Shown piece by piece: positions 57,201-64,000 of a stretch of 64,000 bases of DNA (position 1 is its first letter; the number at the start of each line of letters is the position of its first letter). The notes below the pieces were generated by a model. It searched no databases. It saw only the letters and a list, made by a program, of their open reading frames with translations, and was not told the origin of the DNA. The stretch covers positions 10,103,618 to 10,167,617 of the forward strand of contig NC_092013.1 in NCBI RefSeq assembly GCF_042242105.1, written 5' to 3'. Source of the DNA: Pempheris klunzingeri (taxonomy: Eukaryota; Chordata; Actinopteri; Acropomatiformes; Pempheridae). A program made the translations under genes and the position numbers.

Positions 57201-60200
57201 GCTTCCAAAGCCTTTAGAGGCTGAACAAGAGATTGAGGAGATTTAATAAATATACAGATACTATACTTATTGGTGTGGACACTAGTTATAACTACCTGAC
57301 CTTGGCATACACCATAAAACCACCCCTTAAACATCCAAGTCTTTCTTAGGGAAAACTTAGGATATCTCTAATTAATGTAATGTTTCATGATGGAAGTTCA
57401 AAATCCATTTGGTGCCAAAGACAGAAACTAAAAGGAACGTAAAGAAATTAAATCAAAGAGAATGATTTTGATGACATTTTGTGTTGTTACCTTTCCTATG
57501 AGTCTGAAGAGAGCCGCAGCAACAGCAATGGAGCTACAGGTCTTTTTGGGGTTTCTGACAGAAGGCAGGACTTTACTCAGCAGCAGGGTGGACCATTCAT
57601 CCAGCGCTCTTTCCAAAGGCTTGCACAAGTCTTAAAAGAAAATAAAAAAATAACATATATTAATCTCTTTCACAGAGACAGAGAGTGATGAACAATGATC
57701 CATTTTGATTAGATCCAAACTCAACAGCTGTCTTGAAGCAGAGCAGCAGATTATGACATAATATAGAGTTCATCATATCATCACATCAAGCAGGTCTCTA
57801 CAGCAGGATAATATGGAAAAGGGGTTCTTACTGTTCTCCTCTGCCAGGTTGAAATGCAGGCCTTCGTAGACCTGGATACTATCTTGTGTCTTCTGCTTGT
57901 CTTCATAATCAAAATCATTGTTTCCTATGGGATTGGCCACTGACTGTGTCTGCTCCCGCAGCTCCCGCAGTTTTTTGTCTCTTTCAATGGACTTGTCAAA
58001 AACACAAGCATCATTAATTAATCACTTAGTCAGTTTATTAAAGTCAAAGTCCTCCCTGCTGTTTCCAATTTTCAGTTTCACTAATTTTATGAATAATTTA
58101 TGATTTTTAAAAATGCTAATCTCTATTAAAATAATAAGGAAACAGACAGAGCTCACCTCCTGAAGATTCTTCTCAAGCGTGCAGATGTAGAGCCACAGTA
58201 AAGCATGAGCTTTGTCATCCTTCAGTTTATCAGCATTCTCTGGAGTCTCTGGTTCTTCTTCCAGCAGCCGTAAAGCTTCATGTGTAAAATCAGCTGCTGT
58301 ACTGTGTAGTTACAAATAAACATAAAGAGGTATTTGTACCTATCAAGGAACATTGCTCACTAGGAATGATGATATAAAGAAAAGCTCTTACCAGTCAGTC
58401 TGTTCACTGAAATCCTGGTAACACACGACCTGGGCCATTTCACAGAGGTAGACAGCACGTAGATGGGTGTGGGAGCTCTCCTCGTGGCAGATGTCCAACA
58501 GATCACAGAGAGTGTTGTAACGCTCCTGGGCCGTGTCCCCTGCCACCTCCTTATAGGCACGTAGCTCTTCCTCCAAGAGGCAAAGCATTACACTCTCATC
58601 AGGGATGTCAGGACCAAAACCATCACGTAGCGTCCTGTTCCAGGATAGGATAGCACACGCCATTAGTTGTAAGTTCCTTTCCACTGATATCCCATGATTT
58701 GTGTTCTCTGTGAATTGTTGAATAAATGTCATAAACAACAACAAAAACTTTGAAATCTGATTAGAATTTATCTGCACCTGAGGCGGATGTCCTCCTCAGA
58801 TATACGCGCTGCGTCAGTCTTCGTTTTCACCCACAGAGAGACCGGTTCGGCCATATGAGTGGTGATGTTGTCCCCCAGAGCTTTCAGCCACAGGATCACC
58901 CAGTCCAGCGCTCTCTCCAGCTGTCCTGCCCGCCGAGACGTCTGCACGGCCAGCATGAAGGGTCGGCTCAGCTGGGTAGTCATTAGACATGATAAGAATA
59001 CAAATGACCCTACGTGATTAGATGAAATAAAACATTGCCCCCTGGTTCATTTATGTTTGCTACGACCAAACTGAACCCGCCAACCTACAAGCCCATTCTA
59101 GACAAAGACATGATATATAGTGTGTATGCATTAGGACTGAGATATTGTGATGCATCATCAAACAACACACACTTTAATAAGAGTTTACCCTATCGACAGA
59201 GAGTGAGGCGGGGCAATTCTTGCATAGATCCCTGCAGAGGATCTCAACTAGCGTGAAGGCCTGGTCATAGAGACGCCGATTGTACAATCCACAAGCTAAG
59301 TTGCTCAGAGCAATCACTGCAAGACACATGATCACAAAATGAAAAACTGTCACAACAAAGTAATCAGAAACCGTTAAGGGTCTATACAATTTAACATTTC
59401 AGAACTACTTAAGTGACATGACAACATAAATATTTTAGACTGTAAACACCTGCTTTGATGAGAAGGTTTTCACTTGACAGTTTACGCAGTTTAGTCATCA
59501 TCAGTCCAGCTGTGGCTTGGCAGTACAGCAGCACTCTGTCCAGTGTGTCACTGTCCTCCAGCTACGAACAACAATTCACAATGAGCACTGAAACCAAAAC
59601 TACAGCACATTTAGAACTGTGGAAACATAATTGAGTGATTGATCTGTCTTATTTTCAGTTGTGTCATGGCTGTCATTATGAAATTGGACGTTACAGAAGC
59701 AGCCTCACCTGTGATGCAAGCATGCTCTCATAAGCAAATACAAAGCCTTGGTAAATACTGAAGCAAAGAGCCTGTTGCAGCCTGCTGTCCTCAGTCTGGC
59801 CTGTCGAATTCTGTAAATAAACCACTGGTAAGCATCTGGATATATTCTCAAGAAAAAAAACCTAATAACCTAAATATCATATAAATATACATCTTTTCTT
59901 GTTCAGTAACTACGGTTAACTCACCTTTTTCAGCATCTTTAATATTCGCTCTTGGTGCTCCTCAAGAAAAGAAAACCAAGCCAGGAGTACAGATCCACTC
60001 AAACCCTTGCTGTGGCTGCTTTCGACAGCCCACACCACTAGTCCGCAACCTTCAATAACTGCATGAGCTTCCTGGTCCCCCAGGTCAGCTGAAAGAGACC
60101 TCAAGGCCCTGGCACACTCTGTCAAAGCTGGGCCACTCTCCCCGCCAGCCTTCATTGTACAGTGAATTTTTACTGCCCATTTGCAGAGCACCACAGCTGT

Positions 60201-61356
60201 GCACTGGCAGTCAGCACAGTCTCTGATCTTGCTCTCGATCTCATTAGCAAAGGTGGAGGCCAGATCATAGTGGCCAGCCTTACAAAGCACCTTCACTGTA
60301 ATCAGCACCATTTCAGAAAGCACGTGTAAACCTGATGTCTCAATAGACTGCTTGGACCTGTCCCTCCCGCTGCTGCGACCATCAGTCCAACATCTGTTGA
60401 AAAGTGTGTGCATTTCCTGGAGAAGAAAAGAAGCGTAGTCCTTGGTTGTCACTCCACAGCTACTCTCAAATTCAGTGATAGCATCCTCTGTGTATACAGG
60501 TGCTTTGGAGATCGTTGCACTCTCTGAGTCCAGCAATAGGAGGAAGCTCACAGCTTGCATCTGGCAGTGAAGCTTGTCGCGGGGATTCAGGATTTTCCTG
60601 TCTTTGGTAGCAGATAGTCCGTTCCAGAGCACCGAGAAGCAGCTCCGCACAAAAACACAGTAGTCCTCAACCTGTGGACCATACAACAGTGGTAACTGTG
60701 TTAATGCTGATACCGCAAAAGCAATCATGCAGCGCAGATGTGGGATATACAACATATGTATATGAATTCGGTAAAAAACAAGTGAAACATACCGGTTGTG
60801 CCGGGGTGAGTCTGCTGTAAAGCAGCCCAGCTACATGGCAGCATAGACTGTGAGCCTCCAGGGAGCTTAGCTTCTTAACAATATGGAAAATTATCTTTTC
60901 CATATACAGCGGGCTGCTTTGAGCAACCAGTGCTGCAGAAATATCATAGCCATGAAGGGAAAGCTCCACCAGCTGTACCAACTGACTGACATGGTTACAG
61001 TCAGGGGGTCCAACTCCAAGCTGATGGTTACAGGCTCTGATGACCCTGTCACACAGTGTGCGACCCTGAAGGCTTGGACGACTCTCTACGTAGCTCTGCA
61101 AAATGTCACAAAAAATAAAGGAAAAGTAAAATATGTGGTTGACTTTAATCTTTTTTGTAGTTTATACATAAAAAATGCCGATTCTAACGCAGCAAATTGA
61201 ACTGGGCTCAGTTAAACCCGGGTCAGTGCTGTTTAAGAGGTCGGTGCTTTAACCAGGATCTGTGATGATGCTAACCTTTAGCTCCTGAAGTAAAAGCTCC
61301 GTCTCTTTCGCGGTAGAGGTCCGTTTGATGTAGTCGTCCACTTTCAAGCACTTCAT
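48269..61356 (-). CDS. espl1: Separase (separin, cysteine protease)
   Basis: 31 coding exons: 61276-61356, 60793-61095, 59925-60671, 59709-59810, 59450-59561, 59189-59316, 58778-58971, 58392-58634, 58157-58301, 57832-57991, 57491-57630, 57086-57220, 56870-56986, 56592-56763, 56367-56495, 56108-56264, 55271-55380, 53888-55032, 53388-53805, 52892-53023, 52534-52747, 52185-52390, 50600-50727, 50317-50439, 49981-50130, 49716-49883, 49477-49578, 49254-49369, 49062-49145, 48623-48787, 48269-48470. Total 6528 nt (2175 aa; human 2120). The N-terminal two thirds is the helical-repeat region, followed by a charged disordered linker and the C-terminal caspase-like protease domain. Catalytic His is in YVGHGAG (residue 2058) and Cys in [10 protein letters not shown] (2084), spaced 26 apart as in human. 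Separase cleaves cohesin to start sister-chromatid separation and is restrained by securin and Cdk1-cyclin B. Confidence 0.97.
48623..48787 (-). other. espl1: Separase catalytic exon (His/Cys dyad)
   Basis: This exon encodes [16 protein letters not shown] and [15 protein letters not shown]. The catalytic His codon is at 48775-48777 and the catalytic Cys codon at 48697-48699. Both are intact. The following exon gives [20 protein letters not shown], also strongly conserved in separases. Confidence 0.97.
50820..52125. mobile_element. Probable LTR-retrotransposon remnant inside an espl1 intron
   Basis: The intron between exons 52185-52390 and 50600-50727 is about 1.46 kb, much longer than its neighbours. 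It holds a segment unlike the surrounding DNA: a near-repeated ctcccctggaggagagac block around 50930-50985, duplicated acattcctcagccttatctc near 51679-51718, and an AT-rich end with tttttcgaggtggtgcccca. These resemble, as remembered, the LTR and leader regions of fish LTR elements. A 7-bp match, aaatcac, occurs at 50815-50821 and 52115-52121 and might be target-site duplication, though chance is possible. No gag, pol or env domains were recognised. Confidence 0.45.
51540..51730. repeat. Short (AC)n runs and a local direct repeat
   Basis: AC runs near 51535-51548 and 51717-51731 flank a tandem duplication of about 20 bp (attcctcagccttatctcac, twice). Confidence 0.8.
52500..52519. repeat. (AC)n microsatellite
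   Basis: About ten AC units in an espl1 intron, next to the donor of exon 52534-52747. Confidence 0.9.
53491..53502 (-). other. espl1: Predicted separase self-cleavage site
   Basis: The linker exon encodes [12 protein letters not shown], and the underlying D-K-M-R (Arg at residue 1545) fits the separase consensus (D/E)-x-x-R. It aligns with human EIMRTIPEEE, a known autocleavage site. The linker is rich in Ser, Lys and acidic residues, as in human. Confidence 0.75.
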
Positions 61357-61364
61357 ATTGACAG

Positions 61365-61640
61365 CTGTAGAAAACAAGCTCGTTAAAAGTCAATGGTGTT
61401 AATTTTAAACTTCGATAAAGCGGTGAGTTTAGCTTAGCGTAACGTTAGCGACAGTGTTGACCCACATCCATGCGTTAACGTTTACTAACTTCACCGAGGG
61501 AGAAAACTGTGACTTACTTCAAGCAGGAGACCTTGGTAGCAACACTTTTATTTATTTGTCCATAATAACATAATTATGCAGCGACAGTTGCTGTTAAACT
61601 TGCTTAGCTATACTACGAGATTCAAATCCTCAATAATCAT
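61365..61640 (-). other. espl1: espl1 5' UTR intron and non-coding first exon
   Basis: The coding exon begins at an acceptor TTTCTACAG|CTGTCAATATG (61364), 8 nt before the ATG. A matching donor CTTGAA|GTAAGTC lies at 61518/61517. The first exon therefore lies upstream of 61518; its 5' end cannot be seen, and 61640 is approximate. Confidence 0.6.
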
Positions 61641-61717
61641 GGAAACTTCACCGCCGCGCACTGTTTTTGAAAGACGTTTGCTAACCAATCCGACAGCGCT
61701 TCCGCTTTTACCCGGAA
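61621..61717 (-). promoter_or_regulatory. espl1: Candidate cell-cycle promoter elements of espl1
   Basis: Read on the minus strand, a CCGGAA ETS core (61712-61717) and an ATTGG inverted CCAAT box (61684-61688) are followed by TTTGAA (61621-61626). TTTGAA is a CHR-type element of late cell-cycle genes. The order CCAAT then CHR is typical of G2/M promoters; spacing is somewhat wide. Confidence 0.4.
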
Positions 61718-61719
61718 AT

Positions 61720-63680
61720 ACAAGGACTTGTGGGTATCGTAGTTTTATTACGTGATCATTTCACTGACAAAAAGCAGTAACATTCACTGGTTTGACAATG
61801 ATTTGTCAAAAAGGCAGACAAACAAACAAACAAACAAAAAAACATTTTAGTTTAATTTTAATTCAATTCAGTTTATAAAGGAGCCACCAAATGCTTTTAG
61901 TGTTTTTGAGGTGGACTGAAACATTGTACTGTTGCACAATATCCTATTATTTGAGTGGTAGTAAATAACAATTTTAGCAGTAAGGAGTTTGGCTTTATAA
62001 TAAAGGGTACATAGTTTGGGATCATCTTGTTTTCACTATACTCTCCCTGCTATATTTAATCATCATAATTATTAGTTTTAATCATACTAAAATGCACCTA
62101 CTGTTTTCAACCTCTTCAAACCACACGTTCATTCTAAAATCAGCTCAATTCTCTGATTGCATAATGAGTCAGGCAAATCTGAGCACTACATATTACAATT
62201 ATAGCTGACATTTAAATGTGTTTTATTTTATGTTATCTTATTTTGTTTTATTTTATCTATTTTACTGTAGTCCAAAATGTGAAGCCAATCTGAAAACGAC
62301 AAAGTTAATATCCCATTGTGGCCAAGTCAAAGTGGAGATGTCAATGCAATCCAGAATTTGTGGCAAACTTTGAAAATTGCTGTAAACTTTTAGTCCTTGT
62401 GAAACATGGCAGAACCAGAACAGGTTTGCAAAGAGGAATTGGGGGAATTGTGTTCAGCTAATGCAGACTTAATGATATAGAATTGAGGCTTTCATTGCTG
62501 CCAAAGGTGCATGCAATCATTATTTGTGTTTGATAATTAAAAACCTGTTACATACACTGTGATTCACTCTAGTAAAACAATAAATCAGCATAAATAGGTC
62601 CAGGATTTGATTCCATTTTAGGTTTGTAAATGTATTCTTATATTGTATTATTTCTCTTATATTGTGAGTGGAGTGGTCAATAAACTTTGTTGATTTAAAC
62701 ATATCCACTAGAGGGCACAGCTCCACACTTCCCCACGTGGCCCCCTGTAGATCATCTGCGTTTAACTAATCAAACTTTTCACTCTCAAGAGGCTTCAGGG
62801 CCAAAGAATATTATTATTAATGGTGTGTTTCCAATAGCAACATAACAAGCATTTGTAGATTTCCACTTTGCTGAAATCTCGACTGCCATCTCAAGGGCTG
62901 TTCCATTACTCTCAAAACTCAGGAGGACTTGAGAACCTTCAAGGGCTGAGGGAGTGTTTTGTTCACAAAGTGTGAACAAACAATAATTTATCTTTAATCT
63001 TTAATCTTTAATAAACCTAATGTAATCTATCTCCATCTTTTCATCTTAGCTTGTAGGTTTTGTTCCATACTGTTTTGACAGCAGACTTCAGTCTCACCAA
63101 TCAAAACTGTAGACAGGCCTGTCAAAGCACCAACACAGACTGAAAAAGTCATGGTCCAGTTAACCTGAATGAGCTGCTTTGACAACAACTCCAGACAATT
63201 TTTTTTTAATTGACTGGTATCTTTATGTTGTATCTGCAATGATTTTTAATGTCTGAGAAGATGAGAAGATGAAATAAAATTATCTATAATCTTAAATAGA
63301 GACACTGTGAGACACACTGCATGACGAGAACCCTGATTTCTCTGTAAAAATGTGTATAGTTGACAGGAAATGAAAATGGAGCTGGGATTGGAAATTACAA
63401 TATAGGAGAGTTTCTTTTAGATTTTAGATGAAAATAGATGGATAGAAAGTAGAGTCCGGGTGCACAAGATGCAAAACTACAATTTTTGCTGCATAGCTAC
63501 ATAGCTGCAATGGGAAAGAGCCTCTGTGAATGGAGACGGCTCTAAAAGAGATTTCATCACACAAATACCTTCAGTTTTTACTCCACAGCAAATCATAAAT
63601 GTTTTCTGTAAAAATAGCCACCCATATGACTTTTGAGCATCAACTGAGAGATTTGCCGTGTGTTTTGGTGATATAATTAT
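61720..63680. other. Intergenic spacer right of espl1
   Basis: AT-rich sequence with a Tc1-like fragment (62310-62520) and no recognised gene. Short open frames, for example on the minus strand at 62785-62979, lack supporting signals. Confidence 0.6.
62310..62520 (+). pseudogene. Tc1/mariner transposase 3' fragment (dead)
   Basis: From 62319 the plus strand reads WPSQSGDVNAIQNLWQTLKI then AVN, without a break. This is the Tc1-family block WPSQSPDLNPIENLW with substitutions. The third catalytic acid of the DDE triad, the Glu of PIEN, is Gln here. The sequence after it decays, but gcaaagaggaattggg and cattgctgccaaaggtgc recall the C-terminal end of Tc1 elements. No upstream transposase part or terminal repeats were found. 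Confidence 0.75.
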
Positions 63681-63684
63681 CATC

Positions 63685-63690
63685 TTTATT
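63685..63690 (-). terminator. Poly(A) signal of the right-edge gene
   Basis: AATAAA on the minus strand about 105 bp after the stop at 63795-63797. It supports a real last exon there. Confidence 0.55.
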
Positions 63691-63794
63691 TATATTGCAC
63701 TTAACAGGCAGAGCTCATAAAGTGCTTTAAACAGAGGTCAGTCAGTCAGGTCGCATCAGGACCTGATGGAGAGAATAATCACATAGAAAAGCTA

Positions 63795-63933
63795 CTAAGG
63801 GACTAAGCCTCTCTTCTTGGTGATGTGCTCAATCGCAGTCTTTTCAGTGGTGTCCAGATTAACCATGTACTTGGCGAGGATTTTCAGGATGGGCCTCAGC
63901 TTCAGCCACCACTGAATCTTTGGAATACGGTGT
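63795..63933 (-). CDS. Last coding exon of an unidentified minus-strand gene (partial)
   Basis: An acceptor CGTCCTCAG|ACACCG at 63933 opens a frame of 45 residues ending at TAG (63795-63797), with a poly(A) signal soon after. The peptide starts [14 protein letters not shown], continues [17 protein letters not shown] and ends [10 protein letters not shown]. It is basic and amphipathic with no motif I recognise. The upstream exons lie beyond the right edge. I cannot name the gene. Confidence 0.5.
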
Positions 63934-64000
63934 CTGAGGACGACAACATTTGTCAGCACAAAAAGGAAAATGAAACAAGAACAAAATTCCCAGGTTGTCA

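Overview
This window is nuclear DNA from a vertebrate, almost certainly a ray-finned (teleost) fish. The genes have many short exons with GT-AG introns. Their proteins align along their length with human DIP2B, ATF7, LARP4, PFDN5 and ESPL1, as I recall those families. The non-coding DNA carries long (CA)n and (CT)n microsatellites and repeat phrases typical of teleost genomes. I see no operon, CRISPR array, prophage or tRNA gene. Species cannot be named from sequence alone.

All recognised genes lie on the minus strand, head to tail, so transcription runs from high to low coordinates. From right to left: (1) 63795-63933, the last coding exon of an unidentified gene that continues beyond the right edge. 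(2) 48269-61356, a complete separase gene (espl1; 31 coding exons, predicted 2175 aa). (3) 45451-47178, complete prefoldin subunit 5 (pfdn5; 6 exons, 155 aa), with one GC-AG intron. (4) 33757-42857, complete larp4 (15 coding exons, about 763 aa), with two candidate first exons and a long 3' UTR. (5) 24532-29244, complete atf7 (11 coding exons, 488 aa) with a non-coding first exon near 30.4 kb. (6) 239-21230, the first five coding exons of dip2b; the adenylate-forming domains lie off the left edge. I joined exons by checking splice-site phase; every complete coding sequence sums to a multiple of three and ends in a stop.

The long non-coding stretches are dip2b intron 1 (6386-21145), the larp4-pfdn5 spacer (about 43.5-45.3 kb), the atf7-dip2b spacer (about 21.2-22.8 kb) and the right flank (61.6-63.7 kb). 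They hold microsatellites, decayed interspersed repeats, a dead Tc1/mariner transposase fragment (62.3-62.5 kb), and a probable LTR-element remnant inside an espl1 intron (50.8-52.1 kb).

The genes do not form one pathway: chromosome segregation (espl1), co-chaperone (pfdn5), mRNA stability and translation (larp4), stress-responsive transcription (atf7), and a DIP2 protein. What links them is conserved linkage to human 12q13. I found no convincing undescribed system. The points most worth checking are the GC-AG intron in pfdn5, a 78-bp stop-free in-frame intron plus a Gln/Pro repeat expansion in dip2b, ATF/CRE-like sites at the atf7 promoter, alternative larp4 N-termini, and the intronic insertion in espl1.
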